Shown: positions 47,295 to 57,638, numbered from the stretch's first letter. The stretch is 64,000 bases of DNA from Marinosulfonomonas sp. (GCA_015488685.1 WFNH01000096.1:1-64000), one strand, 5' to 3'. The notes: generated from the sequence alone by a model not told the origin. Translations and numbers: made by a program.

Positions 47295-48167
47295 ATGTCC
47301 GACGCCCCCCTTGATGACATCCACCCGCTGTTCCACGGTGCCCCCTCGACCACCGAGTTCAAGAAACTGCGCAAGCGCATCGTGCGCTATACCCGCGAGG
47401 CGATTGAACATTACGGCATGATCGAGCGCGGCGCGCGCTGGCTGGTTTGCCTGTCCGGTGGCAAGGACAGCTATACCCTGCTGGCGGTTCTGTATGAATT
47501 GAAATGGCGCGGTTTGCTGCCCGTTGAACTGGTCGCCTGCAATCTGGATCAGGGCCAGCCGAATTTTCCGGCCACCGTGATCCCCGAGTTTCTGGAACGC
47601 ATGCAGGTCCCCCACCGGATCGAATACGAAGACACCTATTCCATCGTCACCGACAAAATCCCCGAGGGGCGCACCTTTTGTTCGCTATGTTCCCGCCTGC
47701 GCCGCGGCAACCTCTATCGTATCGCCCGTGAAGAAGGCTGTTCCGCAATCGTGCTGGGGCATCACCGCGACGATATTTTGGAAACCTTCTTCATGAATCT
47801 GTTTCACGGCGGGCGGCTGGCCACCATGCCACCCAAACTGCTGAACGAAGAAGGCGACTTGTTCGTCTATCGCCCCCTTGCCCATGTGGCCGAGGCCGAT
47901 TGCGAGATATTCGCCAAGGCGATGAATTATCCAATCATCCCCTGCGATCTGTGCGGTTCGCAAGATGGTTTGCAACGCCAACAAGTCAAAGCGATTCTGG
48001 ATGGCTGGGAAAAGAACGCACCGGGCCGCCGGCAAGTGATGTTTCGTGCCCTGATGAATGCACGGCCCAGTCATTTGCTTGACCCGAAACTGTTTGATTT
48101 TGCTGGATTAATGCGTGACCCCAAGGCAGATACAGACAATTCTAACCAAATTCCCGCGCTGCGTTAA
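47295..48167 (+). CDS. ttcA: tRNA 2-thiocytidine(32) synthetase TtcA
   Basis: A 290-residue Fe-S-dependent enzyme that thiolates C32 of certain tRNAs. PP-loop SGGKDS (54-59), Cys129 and Cys132 (FCSLCSR) and a further Cys pair at 217/220 (CDLCGSQDG) are present, with [20 protein letters not shown] between. The track start lies inside yidD in another frame; [13 protein letters not shown] is the sensible N-terminus and begins 4 bases after the yidD stop. Confidence 0.94.
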   Translation: MSDAPLDDIHPLFHGAPSTTEFKKLRKRIVRYTREAIEHYGMIERGARWLVCLSGGKDSYTLLAVLYELKWRGLLPVELVACNLDQGQPNFPATVIPEFLERMQVPHRIEYEDTYSIVTDKIPEGRTFCSLCSRLRRGNLYRIAREEGCSAIVLGHHRDDILETFFMNLFHGGRLATMPPKLLNEEGDLFVYRPLAHVAEADCEIFAKAMNYPIIPCDLCGSQDGLQRQQVKAILDGWEKNAPGRRQVMFRALMNARPSHLLDPKLFDFAGLMRDPKADTDNSNQIPALR

Positions 48168-48246
48168 TACTCCGATAGGCTTCGCGAATTAGCGTCCTCC
48201 TGAACCCTGTGTGGCCTGGCCATGCACTGCAAAAGGATGCCCCGCA

Positions 48247-49788
48247 ATGCCGCCACTGGCCGGATTTTCCAACGTTGTGTCCCGCCGGACCATTCGCAAT
48301 TTTATCAACGGCCCGCAGGCATTGGCATTCCTGCCGGCCCTGACATTGGCCAGCTTCTGGATTGGCGGTGAAGGGGCCTTGCTGGCCTTTGCCCTGATAT
48401 TACCCGCGTTTATTGCACTTGCTGGACAGGATGATCATGCGACAAAGGCGCATTCACGCACTGAAACCAATGGATTGGGGCAACGCGCGCGGATTGAAAA
48501 AACTTTGGATAACATCTTGCAAATTGCGCGGCCAAACGGGCGCACAACAGCCACCCTGGTTGTTGAACTGGATGATTACACAATGCTTTTGGCGCGGTTG
48601 GGGCACAAAGTCGCTGACGACATCCTGCGCCGCACTGCCGACAGAATGCGGGGCGTTCTGCGCGATAATGATCTGATTGTGCGTCTGGACGGGGCCGAGT
48701 TTGCCATTGCCCTTGCCCCTGTGCGGCGGGCCGATCTGGAAGCCATGATCCAGATTTCCGCACGGCTGCAATCTGCGGTCTCGGAACCGGTTAGCCTGGA
48801 CACAACCACCGTTTATGTATCTTGCTCGATCGGATTTTGTCTAAGTACCCGCGCGCCCGAAAAATCCGGCGAAGCCATGCTGGAAGCCGCCGAACAGGCC
48901 TTGAGCAATGCAAAGGCCAACGGGTCTGGCACCATTCGTGGCTATTCCCCCGAAATGCAACATAAGGCAAAGGCACAGCATGCCCTAATCGAAGAAGTGG
49001 TGCAGGCACTGGAAGATGGCCATATTCTGCCGTGGTTCCAGCCACAAATCTCGACTGACACTGGCGAGGTTTCGGGCTTCGAGGCATTGGCGCGCTGGCA
49101 CCACCCAGAACGCGGCATGATCGCCCCGTGCGATTTTCTACCCGCAATCGAACAGGCCGGCATGTTTGAGCGGTTGGGCGAGGTGATTCTGTATCATTCC
49201 CTCACATGCCTGAAAAAATGGGACAAAGCCGGGTTCAAGGTGCCACAGGTCGGGGTGAATTTTTCAGATTCAGAGCTGCGAAACCCGAAACTGGTTGATA
49301 AAATCAGCTGGGAGCTGGACCGCTTTGACCTGACGCCGGACCGCCTGAATATCGAAATTCTGGAAACCGTGATTGCCGAGGCCGACGATGATGTCATAAC
49401 ACGCAACATTGCCGGTCTGGCCACCCTTGGCTGCGCCATTGATCTGGATGATTTCGGCACAGGTCACGCTTCGATCTCGAATATCCGCCGGTTTGCTGTG
49501 GAACGGATCAAGATTGACCGATCCTTTGTAACAAAGGTCGATACAGACCCCGAACAACAACGCATGGTTTCAGCCATTTTGACAATGGCGGAACAGTTGA
49601 ATCTGAAAACCCTTGGTGAAGGTGTGGAAACAGCAGGCGAACACGCAATGCTGGCGCAATTGGGCTGCACCCATGTGCAAGGATTTGGCCTTGGACGGCC
49701 CATGCCCTATGCCGATACGCTGAACTGGATGCAGAAACATCACGAAAAACTGGCCGAAACCCCGAAAATCGGCCGCGGCATAGGGTAG
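48247..49788 (+). CDS. GGDEF/EAL protein, probably a c-di-GMP phosphodiesterase
   Basis: A 513-residue protein with two N-terminal membrane helices (residues ~24-60), a GGDEF domain (~85-235) and an EAL domain (~245-500). The GGDEF signature reads DGAEF (148-152), so cyclase activity is unlikely. The EAL domain keeps EAL (279-281), NIEILET, DDFGTGHAS, KIDRSFV and GEGVET, so c-di-GMP hydrolysis is expected. There is no PAS or other sensor. The start at 48247 has AAAAGGAT upstream; the track begins 12 codons earlier. It sits between ttcA and yidC. Confidence 0.88.
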   Translation: MPPLAGFSNVVSRRTIRNFINGPQALAFLPALTLASFWIGGEGALLAFALILPAFIALAGQDDHATKAHSRTETNGLGQRARIEKTLDNILQIARPNGRTTATLVVELDDYTMLLARLGHKVADDILRRTADRMRGVLRDNDLIVRLDGAEFAIALAPVRRADLEAMIQISARLQSAVSEPVSLDTTTVYVSCSIGFCLSTRAPEKSGEAMLEAAEQALSNAKANGSGTIRGYSPEMQHKAKAQHALIEEVVQALEDGHILPWFQPQISTDTGEVSGFEALARWHHPERGMIAPCDFLPAIEQAGMFERLGEVILYHSLTCLKKWDKAGFKVPQVGVNFSDSELRNPKLVDKISWELDRFDLTPDRLNIEILETVIAEADDDVITRNIAGLATLGCAIDLDDFGTGHASISNIRRFAVERIKIDRSFVTKVDTDPEQQRMVSAILTMAEQLNLKTLGEGVETAGEHAMLAQLGCTHVQGFGLGRPMPYADTLNWMQKHHEKLAETPKIGRGIG

Positions 49789-49881
49789 TTTTCACTTTGA
49801 AAAACAGGAAAACCGCTTGACCTTTGGCCCCCCGCCCTGTTGAACCACTTTGACCAATTTCAGTGACAGGGTGTGTCCCAC

Positions 49882-51708
49882 ATGGACGATCAGAACAAGA
49901 ACCTTATTCTTGCAGTTTTTCTCAGCGGCATGGTGATGCTGGTCTGGAGCATATGGTTCCAGCCACCGCCCCCCCAGCCCGACCTGACCCTGCCGCCCGA
50001 TGCAGTGCAAACAACCGACGGCACCAGCGTGGCCACGCCACCCGCTGCGACAGCCACGCCGTCTGGCGATGCTGCTCCTGCTGTGCCAACCAGTTCGCAT
50101 GCCGAAGCACTGGCAAAAGCCCCGCGTATTACAATCGACACCCCCAAGCTGAGCGGTTCATTTTCGTTGATGGGCGGGCGCATTGATGACCTGAAACTCA
50201 AGGCTTACCGCGAAACACTGGAACCGGACTCTCCGCTTGTAACCCTGCTGACTCCGTTTGGTAGTGATAACCCCTATTACACCATTTATGGCTGGGGTCG
50301 CACCGGCGATATGCCCGCCGATTCCGTTCCCGGACCGGATACGATGTGGACCGTGGAAAGCGGCGATACCCTGACAACCGCTAGCCCTGTCACTTTGCGT
50401 TGGGACAACGGTAATGGCCTGATCTTCCGTCGCACCATCTCGATTGATGATCATTACATGTTCTCGGTCGATCAATCGGTTGAAAATACCGGCACAACGG
50501 CCAGCCGCCTGTTCCCCTACAGCATTGTCGCGCGTTATGGCCAACCCAAGACGCGAGGCCGTTTTATCCTGCACGAGGGTGCCGTTCGCATGTCGGACGG
50601 TGAACTGGAAGAAATCACATACAAGAAAATGCCCAAGATGGATGTGGTTGCAGGCGAAGGGGCAAATGCCGAGTTGATCGATGTTAAAAATGATGGCTGG
50701 GTCGGCTTTACTGACAAATACTGGATGACCAGCATCATCCCCGCCAATGGGCAACCCTTTACTTCGGTTGTAAAATACATTCCTGCCAGCGACATCTATA
50801 CCACCGAAGCCCGGATGCCGATCCAGACAGTCGAACCTGGCACCACCAGCAGTATCACAACCCGCGTTTTCGCTGGTGCCAAGGAATGGGAAACCATCCG
50901 CATGTATCAGAACGACGAGGGCGTCGACCGGTTTATCGATTCAATCGACTGGGGCTGGTTTTTCTTCCTGACCAAGCCGATATTCTGGTTGCTGCACACC
51001 CTGAAGGGTCTGATTGGCAATATGGGCTTTGCCATTATCGCCCTGACCGTCACACTAAAAGCATTGCTGTTGCCGTTGGCCTATAAATCCTACGTATCGA
51101 TGGCCAAAATGAAAACCTTGCAGCCGGAAATGGAAGCCCTAAAAGAACGCTGTGGTGATGACAAGCAACGCCAGCAAAAGGAAATGATGGCGCTTTATAA
51201 AAAGGAAAAGGTCAATCCGGCCGCCGGTTGTTTGCCGATTCTACTGCAAATCCCGATCTTTTTCTCGCTCTACAAGGTTATCTTTGTCACGCTGGAATTG
51301 CGCCAGGCCCCCTTTATCGGCTGGATCCGCGACCTTTCATTGCCTGATCCGTCGTCCATTCTGAACCTGTTTGGCTTGCTGCCCTGGGATGCCCCTGGTC
51401 CCGGTTCGGCCCTGGCCATCATATCACTGGGCCTTATGCCGATCCTGTTGGGGATTTCCATGTGGCTGCAACAAAAGCTGAACCCGACCCCTACAGACCC
51501 GACCCAGAAAATGATCATGACGTGGATGCCGTGGGTATTTATGTTCATGTTGGGCCGGTTTGCTTCGGGTCTGGTCCTGTACTGGATCACCAACAACACG
51601 ATCACCTTTACCCAGCAATATATGATCATGCGCAGCCAAGGGGCCAAACCAGATGTCTTCGGCAACATCATGGCCGGCTTCAAGCGCAAGAAACCGGACG
51701 ATAAATGA
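49882..51708 (+). CDS. yidC: Membrane protein insertase YidC
   Basis: A 608-residue YidC/Oxa1 insertase with the Gram-negative layout: N-terminal helix (LILAVFLSGMVMLVWSIWF), a Pro/Thr-rich linker, the periplasmic beta-sandwich (GGRIDDLKLKAYRETLEPD) and the conserved C-terminal helices (NMGFAIIALTVTLKALLLPL, NPAAGCLPILLQIPIFFSLY). The first possible codon is a GTG three codons upstream; ATG 49882 has better spacing to AGGG. It overlaps the MOSC gene by 4 bases. Confidence 0.96.
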   Translation: MDDQNKNLILAVFLSGMVMLVWSIWFQPPPPQPDLTLPPDAVQTTDGTSVATPPAATATPSGDAAPAVPTSSHAEALAKAPRITIDTPKLSGSFSLMGGRIDDLKLKAYRETLEPDSPLVTLLTPFGSDNPYYTIYGWGRTGDMPADSVPGPDTMWTVESGDTLTTASPVTLRWDNGNGLIFRRTISIDDHYMFSVDQSVENTGTTASRLFPYSIVARYGQPKTRGRFILHEGAVRMSDGELEEITYKKMPKMDVVAGEGANAELIDVKNDGWVGFTDKYWMTSIIPANGQPFTSVVKYIPASDIYTTEARMPIQTVEPGTTSSITTRVFAGAKEWETIRMYQNDEGVDRFIDSIDWGWFFFLTKPIFWLLHTLKGLIGNMGFAIIALTVTLKALLLPLAYKSYVSMAKMKTLQPEMEALKERCGDDKQRQQKEMMALYKKEKVNPAAGCLPILLQIPIFFSLYKVIFVTLELRQAPFIGWIRDLSLPDPSSILNLFGLLPWDAPGPGSALAIISLGLMPILLGISMWLQQKLNPTPTDPTQKMIMTWMPWVFMFMLGRFASGLVLYWITNNTITFTQQYMIMRSQGAKPDVFGNIMAGFKRKKPDDK

Positions 51709-52451
51709 CCGGCCGCCTGACCCATATCTGGCGCCACCCGATCAAGGCGCACGGGGTCGAGGCAATGCAATCTGTTGATCTGCTGACAGGCAAAACCCTA
51801 CCATGGGATCGCGCCTGGGCCGTGGTGCACGAATTGTCAAAGGCGGACGGGTCCGAGTGGGTGCCTTGCGGGAATTTTTCGCGCGGGGCCAAGGCGCCGT
51901 CATTAATGGCGCTAAAGGCCGCGCTGGACGAGGCAACGGGGCAGATCACCATGACCCACCCCGACCTGCCCGACATCACCTTTAACCCCGACACGGATTC
52001 GGATGCCTTTATCGACTGGGTGCGCCCGATCATGCCGCCTGATCGCACCCCGTCAGCGCGCATTGTGCGCGCGCAGGCCCGCGGTATGACCGACACTGAT
52101 TTCCCGTCGATCAGCCTGAACAATCTGGCGACCAACCGCACACTGGGTGAAAAGATAGGTGCGGACCTGTCGCCGCTGCGCTGGCGTGGTAACCTGTGGT
52201 TTGACGGGCTAAAGCCGTGGGAAGAATTCAACTGGGTCGGCAAACGGCTGCGCATTGGCGGGGCGGTTCTGGAGATCCGCGAACGCATCACCCGCTGTAT
52301 GGCCACCACGGTTAACCCTGACACCGGCAAACGCGACGCCGCCACGCTGGATGCGTTACAGGATAACTGGGGCCACAAACAGTTCGGGGTGTATGGTGTC
52401 GTTGTCAAAAACGGGCAAATCGCCATTGGTGATGAAATCGAGGTGTTCTGA
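51705..52451 (+). CDS. MOSC domain-containing protein
   Basis: A 248-residue protein with an N-terminal MOSC beta-barrel (LTHIWRHPIKAHGVEAMQSV) and a MOSC core (LRIGGAVLEIRERITRCMAT) holding the conserved Cys that in related molybdo-enzymes binds the cofactor. It is likely a molybdenum-cofactor-binding sulfurtransferase or reductase component; no partner enzyme is evident. It overlaps yidC and engB starts, within the conserved alphaproteobacterial block. Confidence 0.88.
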   Translation: MTGRLTHIWRHPIKAHGVEAMQSVDLLTGKTLPWDRAWAVVHELSKADGSEWVPCGNFSRGAKAPSLMALKAALDEATGQITMTHPDLPDITFNPDTDSDAFIDWVRPIMPPDRTPSARIVRAQARGMTDTDFPSISLNNLATNRTLGEKIGADLSPLRWRGNLWFDGLKPWEEFNWVGKRLRIGGAVLEIRERITRCMATTVNPDTGKRDAATLDALQDNWGHKQFGVYGVVVKNGQIAIGDEIEVF

Positions 52452-53101
52452 TGAAAATTCCGTTTACAATTGCCGAAGATCCCGATGCGGATGCCAAAGA
52501 GCGCGGCCGCAAACTGTTTGCCGGCAATACCGAATTCCTGAAAGGGGTGGTGGCCATGGATGGCCTGCCGCCCCCCGACCGGCTGGAAGTATGTTTCGCG
52601 GGCCGCTCGAACGTGGGGAAATCCACCCTGATCAATGCACTGACCGGCCGCAAGGGGCTGGCACGGGCCTCGAACACGCCGGGCCGCACGCAGGAAATCA
52701 ACTATTTCACCACACTGAACGGCCCCTATCTGGTCGACCTTCCCGGCTATGGCTATGCCAATGCGCCGCTGCCGGTGGTGGAAAAATGGCAACGTCTGCT
52801 GAAAAACTACCTGTCCGGCCGCCAAACCCTGCGCCGCGCTTTTGTGCTGATTGATGCGCGCCACGGCGTAAAAGACGTGGACGAAGAAATCCTGAAACTG
52901 CTGGATCGTTCCGCGGTGACATTTCAGGTGGTGATGACCAAGCTGGACAAGGTCAAGGACAAGGACCGCACAAAAGTGCTGGAACAGGTGCGCAAAGCCA
53001 TTTCCAAACACCCTGCGGCCTATCCCGAACTGGTGCTGACATCATCCGAAAAGGGCGAAGGCATCCCGATCCTGCGCAGTATTATTGCCGATCTGGTCTA
53101 G
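52451..53101 (+). CDS. engB: Ribosome biogenesis GTP-binding protein EngB (YihA/YsxC)
   Basis: A 216-residue TRAFAC GTPase needed for large-subunit maturation. G1 GRSNVGKST, G2 TPGRTQEINYF, G3 DLPGYGYA, G4 TKLDK and G5 SSEKGEG are all intact. It starts at the last base of the MOSC stop (TGATG) and converges with an SDR gene 3 bases downstream. Confidence 0.96.
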   Translation: MKIPFTIAEDPDADAKERGRKLFAGNTEFLKGVVAMDGLPPPDRLEVCFAGRSNVGKSTLINALTGRKGLARASNTPGRTQEINYFTTLNGPYLVDLPGYGYANAPLPVVEKWQRLLKNYLSGRQTLRRAFVLIDARHGVKDVDEEILKLLDRSAVTFQVVMTKLDKVKDKDRTKVLEQVRKAISKHPAAYPELVLTSSEKGEGIPILRSIIADLV

Positions 53102-53104
53102 TTT

Positions 53105-53845
53105 CTAAACGTGCTGCGCGCCGTTCACTTCCAGCTCGGTGCCGGAAATGTAGGACGATTCGTCCGAACACAGGAAATAGATCGCCGCAGCCACCTCTTC
53201 CGGCTGGCCCAACCGGCGCAGGGGCAATTGATCCACAATTTTCTCGGTTCCAGGGCTAAGGATCGCTGTTTCCACCTCGCCCGGGGCAATCGCGTTCACC
53301 CGCACACCCAGAGGCCCGAAATCATGCGCCATCTCGCGGGTCAGGGCCGCCAGCGCCGCCTTGGAGGTGGCATAAGCCGCGCCTGCAAACGGATGCACCC
53401 GCACCCCCGCAATTGACGTTACATTCACAACCGAGCCTTTGGCAGCCGCCAATTCCTCCTTCAGACCGCGCGCCAACACGACCGACGCAAAGAAATTCAC
53501 ATGAAACACCTGCCCCCATGTGGCCAAATCGGTATCAAGCGTGTTCAACCGCTCGCCATTCGGCCCCTTGGGTGAAATGCCTGCATTGTTCACAAGCGCG
53601 TCCAGCTTGCCATCCAGCTTGCCATGAATTTCCTGAATTGCCTCGATGGTCTTTCGCGGGTCAGCAAGATCAATCTGCACATGGTTTTCCTGACCACCGC
53701 CCCAAGGGCATTTTTCAGGAAACGGATGGCGTGAACAGGTGATCACCCGCCAACCCTTGGCATTGAAATATTGCACGGTTGCATGGCCGATGCCACGGCT
53801 GGCACCGGTCAGCAGCATGGTTTTGCGTCTGTCATTCTTGGCCAT
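53105..53845 (-). CDS. SDR-family oxidoreductase
   Basis: A 246-residue short-chain dehydrogenase. TGASRGIGHATVQYF, NNAG, VNVTSIAG and YATSKAALAALTREMA contain the NAD(P) site and the Ser-Tyr-Lys triad; the C-terminus is YFLCSDESSYISGTELEVNG. No substrate is indicated. It lies between engB (convergent) and argB (divergent), and could have its own promoter in the ~110-base gap. Confidence 0.9.
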   Translation of the reverse strand: MAKNDRRKTMLLTGASRGIGHATVQYFNAKGWRVITCSRHPFPEKCPWGGGQENHVQIDLADPRKTIEAIQEIHGKLDGKLDALVNNAGISPKGPNGERLNTLDTDLATWGQVFHVNFFASVVLARGLKEELAAAKGSVVNVTSIAGVRVHPFAGAAYATSKAALAALTREMAHDFGPLGVRVNAIAPGEVETAILSPGTEKIVDQLPLRRLGQPEEVAAAIYFLCSDESSYISGTELEVNGAQHV

Positions 53846-53958
53846 TTCGATCCCCGATCATTGCTTGATCTGAACCTATGCACAGCGGCGCGGAAATACA
53901 ATCACTTGGCACAGCCGCGCCCAGCGATTAACACGGTAGAGAATGAGGGATAAATCAG

Positions 53959-54837
53959 ATGAAGAAGCAAGACGCCATGAACCGTGACTGGATCGCCACC
54001 GCCCGCACCCTTTCCCACGCGCTGCCGTTGTTGCAACGCTATGGCGGGGCCACTGTCGTTGTGAAATTCGGCGGACATGCGATGGGCGATGATGATGAAA
54101 TGGACAGTTTCGCCCGTGACATCGTGCTGATGCAGCAGGTCGGGGTGAACCCTGTGATCGTGCATGGCGGCGGGCCGATGATCAACCGGATGCTGGAGCG
54201 GCTGGGTGTCAAATCGGATTTTGTCGATGGCAAACGGGTGACCGATGCCGCCACCGTCGAAGTGGTGGAAATGGTGTTGTCGGGGCGCGTGAACAAACGG
54301 ATCGTGCAAGCCATCAACGACCAAGGCGGCAAGGCCGTGGGCCTGTCGGGCAAGGACGCGGGCCTGATGGTCTGCGAACAGACCAATCCGGCGCTTGGCT
54401 TTGTCGGCACACCGACGCGGGTCGATCCCAGCGTGCTGCATACCATGTTTGCCGCCGATACCATTCCGGTGATTGCGCCGCTGGGGGCCGGTCGCAAGGG
54501 GGAAACTTTCAACATTAACGGTGACACGGCAGCGGGTGCGATTGCCACAGCACTAAAGGCGGACCGTTTGCTGCTGTTAACCGATGTCGCCGGCGTCAAG
54601 GATGCGGGTGGCCAGGTGCTGACAGAGCTGACCCCTGACCAAATCCGCACGCTGACCGATGACGGGGTGATCGCGGGCGGTATGATCCCTAAAACCGAAA
54701 CCGCACTGGCCGCGATTGAGGGCGGTGTGCGCGGGGTGGTTATTCTGGACGGACGCGCGCCCAATGCCTGTTTGCTGGAACTTTATACCGACCACGGTGC
54801 AGGGTCGCTGATCCGAGCCGAACGGCCCGCCACCTGA
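53959..54837 (+). CDS. argB: N-acetylglutamate kinase
   Basis: A 292-residue ArgB phosphorylating N-acetylglutamate in arginine synthesis. [54 protein letters not shown] and [19 protein letters not shown] are full family motifs. The N-terminal extension ([20 protein letters not shown]) matches arginine-sensitive long forms with an N-terminal helix. Confidence 0.96.
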   Translation: MKKQDAMNRDWIATARTLSHALPLLQRYGGATVVVKFGGHAMGDDDEMDSFARDIVLMQQVGVNPVIVHGGGPMINRMLERLGVKSDFVDGKRVTDAATVEVVEMVLSGRVNKRIVQAINDQGGKAVGLSGKDAGLMVCEQTNPALGFVGTPTRVDPSVLHTMFAADTIPVIAPLGAGRKGETFNINGDTAAGAIATALKADRLLLLTDVAGVKDAGGQVLTELTPDQIRTLTDDGVIAGGMIPKTETALAAIEGGVRGVVILDGRAPNACLLELYTDHGAGSLIRAERPAT

Positions 54838-54896
54838 CGCGATTGTGCACCCTGCAGGGTTTACAACGCACAGGGCTGCCGGTTTAGGTGGACGTT

Positions 54897-55691
54897 ATGG
54901 AAAACGAAGCACAAATCCGAGTGGGCATCTTTATCGCCCTGTTCCTGATCTTCGCGATTATCGAGGCCATCGTTCCGCGCCGCCCACGCACCCAAATGCG
55001 GCAACGGCGCTGGTTTACCAATTGGTCGATCATCATCATTGATTCACTGACGCTACGCATTCTGGCGATTGCCATGCCGCTGTTGGCTGTCGGGGCGGCA
55101 ATTGATGCCGGTAGGCTGGGATGGGGGCTGTTCAACCATCTGGATTGGCCGTTCTGGCTGGAAACCCTGCTGACGGTTCTACTGCTGGATTTTGCCATCT
55201 GGCTGCAACACCTGATCACCCACAAAATTCCGATCCTGTGGCGCCTGCACCGCGTTCACCATGCAGACCGTGACATAGATGTAACCACCGCCATCCGGTT
55301 TCACCCCGTCGAAATTGCCCTGTCTATGCTGCTGAAAATCGGGCTGGTTTACCTGTTGGGACCGTCTGCCTTTGCCGTGATTCTGTTTGAAATTATCCTG
55401 AATGGCACCGCGATGTTCAACCACGCCAATATCAAACTGCCGCTGAAACTGGATGCGATTGTGCGCACCGTTCTGGTCACCCCCGACATGCACCGCGTGC
55501 ATCATTCCGACATCCGCGATGAACATGACAGCAATTATGGCTTTGCCCTGTCAATCTGGGACCGGCTGTTTGGCACTTACATTGCGCAACCCAAAAAGGG
55601 CCACGATGATATGACGATCGGGCTGCAATGGCAGGATGATCGCCCGTCCAACCTTGCCTGGATACTGGCGCTTCCGTTCTTTCGCAAATGA
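54897..55691 (+). CDS. Sterol desaturase/fatty acid hydroxylase family protein
   Basis: A 264-residue integral membrane di-iron enzyme. The histidine boxes are HLITH, HRVHHADRD, and HRVHHSDIRDEHDSNYG, with RFHPVEI. Four or so helices surround them. Family members hydroxylate or desaturate lipids; the substrate is unknown. AGGTGG precedes the ATG by 5 bases; the track begins three codons earlier at GTG. It overlaps the ferredoxin-like gene by 4 bases. Confidence 0.9.
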   Translation: MENEAQIRVGIFIALFLIFAIIEAIVPRRPRTQMRQRRWFTNWSIIIIDSLTLRILAIAMPLLAVGAAIDAGRLGWGLFNHLDWPFWLETLLTVLLLDFAIWLQHLITHKIPILWRLHRVHHADRDIDVTTAIRFHPVEIALSMLLKIGLVYLLGPSAFAVILFEIILNGTAMFNHANIKLPLKLDAIVRTVLVTPDMHRVHHSDIRDEHDSNYGFALSIWDRLFGTYIAQPKKGHDDMTIGLQWQDDRPSNLAWILALPFFRK

Positions 55692-56338
55692 GTTACGCAG
55701 AGCTGCAATCCGCGTTGCAAGAACAGCATCTGGATATCTTCGGGGCCTTTTACCCAACGCCGCAGGATCAGGTGCCAGACGGCTGCCAAACCCTGTTGCT
55801 GATCGGCCCGCATGAACCGGGTTTCTGGAGCACCTTCAAAACCTCGCCCGAATTTTCTGACGGGTTGCCCGACCCGCTGGATCGCTGGTCAAAACATATC
55901 ATCATACCTTGGGCCATGGCCCGCAACGCAACCGCCCTGTTCCCATCGGACGGGCCGCCCTATGCGCCGTTTCTGGATTGGGCCAGACGTAGCGGGCGCG
56001 CGTGGGTATCGCCCGTCGGGATGCTGGTACATGACCACGCAGGGCTGTTCATTTCTTATCGCGCCGCCATTGCCCTGCCGGAGAAAATCGCCCTGCCACC
56101 TGCCGGTCAAAACCCGTGCAACAGTTGCAAAACACGCCCTTGCCTAACCGCCTGCCCCGTCAACGCGCTATTGAGTGATTACGATGTATCCGCTTGCAAG
56201 GCCTATCTGAATGGCCCAAGCGGAGGCGATTGTATGGGAAAAGGCTGTTTGGTGCGCCGCACTTGCCCCGCAGGGCGCAAATATGCCAGACTACCGGAAC
56301 AATCCGCATTTCATATGGCCTCGTTTAATCCGCAATGA
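55688..56338 (+). CDS. 4Fe-4S ferredoxin-like protein
   Basis: A 216-residue protein with a Cys cluster CNSCKTRPCLTACPV near residue 143 and further Cys residues (SACKAYL, DCMGKGC, RRTCPAGRKY), so one or two Fe-S clusters are likely. The C-terminal half resembles the ferredoxin part of epoxyqueuosine-reductase-like proteins, but the B12-binding part is absent. Role unknown. It overlaps genes on both sides (sterol-desaturase-like and sixA) by 4 bases, so the three are coupled. Confidence 0.78.
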   Translation: MSYAELQSALQEQHLDIFGAFYPTPQDQVPDGCQTLLLIGPHEPGFWSTFKTSPEFSDGLPDPLDRWSKHIIIPWAMARNATALFPSDGPPYAPFLDWARRSGRAWVSPVGMLVHDHAGLFISYRAAIALPEKIALPPAGQNPCNSCKTRPCLTACPVNALLSDYDVSACKAYLNGPSGGDCMGKGCLVRRTCPAGRKYARLPEQSAFHMASFNPQ

Positions 56339-56838
56339 CCCTTCGTTTAATCCTGACACGACATGCAAAATCCAGTTGGGATGATCCGACGCTTGATGAT
56401 CACGACCGGCCATTAAATCGGCGCGGTTATGCTGCGGCCAAGGCGATTGGCGGATGGCTTAAGAAACATGATTATTGCCCTGAAAGTGTGATCTCGTCGA
56501 CTGCACGGCGCACGGCGGAGACATGGGCCGAAATTGCGCCTTCTTGCGCTGATACCGACAAGGTGCAGTTCACCTCGGCGCTTTATATGGCTTCGCCACA
56601 ACGGATGATGACCATCCTGCAAGGGTGTCGCGCGCAATCAACCATGATGCTGTCCCACAATCCCGGCACCGCTATGCTAGCCGAGGAGTTGGTTAACGCA
56701 GCGCCTAAACATCCCAAGTTTCACCAATACCCGTCGGCGGCAACAACCGTGATCAGTTTTGATGCTGACAGTTGGGCCGACATTACCCCGAATTCGGGGC
56801 AGGTCGAAGCCTTTGTGGTGCCCAAAGACCTGCTCTAA
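56335..56838 (+). CDS. sixA: Phosphohistidine phosphatase SixA-like
   Basis: A 167-residue histidine phosphatase. RHAKSSWDDPTLDDHDRPL with the catalytic His in the first motif and MLSHNPGTAMLAEEL with the second His are clear. SixA-like enzymes dephosphorylate phosphohistidine on Hpt or phosphotransfer proteins. The 3' end overlaps the metallophosphoesterase gene by 4 bases on the opposite strand. Confidence 0.85.
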   Translation: MTLRLILTRHAKSSWDDPTLDDHDRPLNRRGYAAAKAIGGWLKKHDYCPESVISSTARRTAETWAEIAPSCADTDKVQFTSALYMASPQRMMTILQGCRAQSTMMLSHNPGTAMLAEELVNAAPKHPKFHQYPSAATTVISFDADSWADITPNSGQVEAFVVPKDLL

Positions 56839-57638
56839 TGCTGCCTGAACTCGTAGGGGCCGTCCATGTCCCGCACCGTCACAGCATGGGTGATCAGCGC
56901 CTTTTCAGGCGTCCAGTGGTGCAACAGGAACCCCGGATCTGTCAGGTAAAACTGGGATGGCCGCGCTTGCGTCAGGTCCAGCGTCAACTGCATCCCCATG
57001 CTGGGGGCTGTTGTAACCACAGTGCCATTCCAGCGCGCGTGGGTTAGCAGGTGGATATGGCCACAAAGGATGCGCTGGATGTTGGGATATTCAGCCACAA
57101 TCGCGCCCAGCACATCTGCTCCGTCAAAACCATCGTGGTCGGTTTCCGGCACCCCGCATTTTAGCGGCGGGTGGTGCATGAATATAACTGTTGGCTGATC
57201 TTCACCCTCGGCCAGCATTTCCCTTAGCCACGCAGCGCGGGTGTTGCAAAATACCCCGCCAGATTTCCCCTGCGCCACCGTATCCAGCGCGATGATACGC
57301 AAGTCGGGACCATTGATAACATAGTTGATAAACCCGTCCGTGCGTGACGGAACCGCACCACCGCCAAACACGTCCCATAACACGTCGCGATCATCATGGT
57401 TGCCGGGCACCAGATACAGCGGGCTGTTCAGGGCGGCCAGAATACCGGCGGCACGCTGTGCCTCGTCATGGGTGAAATCATTGGTAACATCGCCCGACAG
57501 CAGCACCAGATCAGGCTGCATCGTCAATGCGTTAATGGCATCCACACAGCGCGACAGGTTTTCCGCCATCGGTGCAATACCGTTGGTTTTTAGACCCGGC
57601 CCCGCAATATGCGTGTCGCTGATATGGGCAATAAGCAT
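56835..57638 (-). CDS. Calcineurin-like metallophosphoesterase (cAMP phosphodiesterase-like)
   Basis: A 267-residue two-metal phosphoesterase. Motifs AHISDTHIAG, LVLLSGDVTND, LVPGNHDDRD and CGHIHLLTH are intact, with HHPP in the middle. It most resembles CpdA/Icc-type class III cyclic nucleotide phosphodiesterases or related glycerophosphodiesterases. It is downstream of the PotC-type gene with a hairpin between. Confidence 0.85.
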   Translation of the reverse strand: MLIAHISDTHIAGPGLKTNGIAPMAENLSRCVDAINALTMQPDLVLLSGDVTNDFTHDEAQRAAGILAALNSPLYLVPGNHDDRDVLWDVFGGGAVPSRTDGFINYVINGPDLRIIALDTVAQGKSGGVFCNTRAAWLREMLAEGEDQPTVIFMHHPPLKCGVPETDHDGFDGADVLGAIVAEYPNIQRILCGHIHLLTHARWNGTVVTTAPSMGMQLTLDLTQARPSQFYLTDPGFLLHHWTPEKALITHAVTVRDMDGPYEFRQH

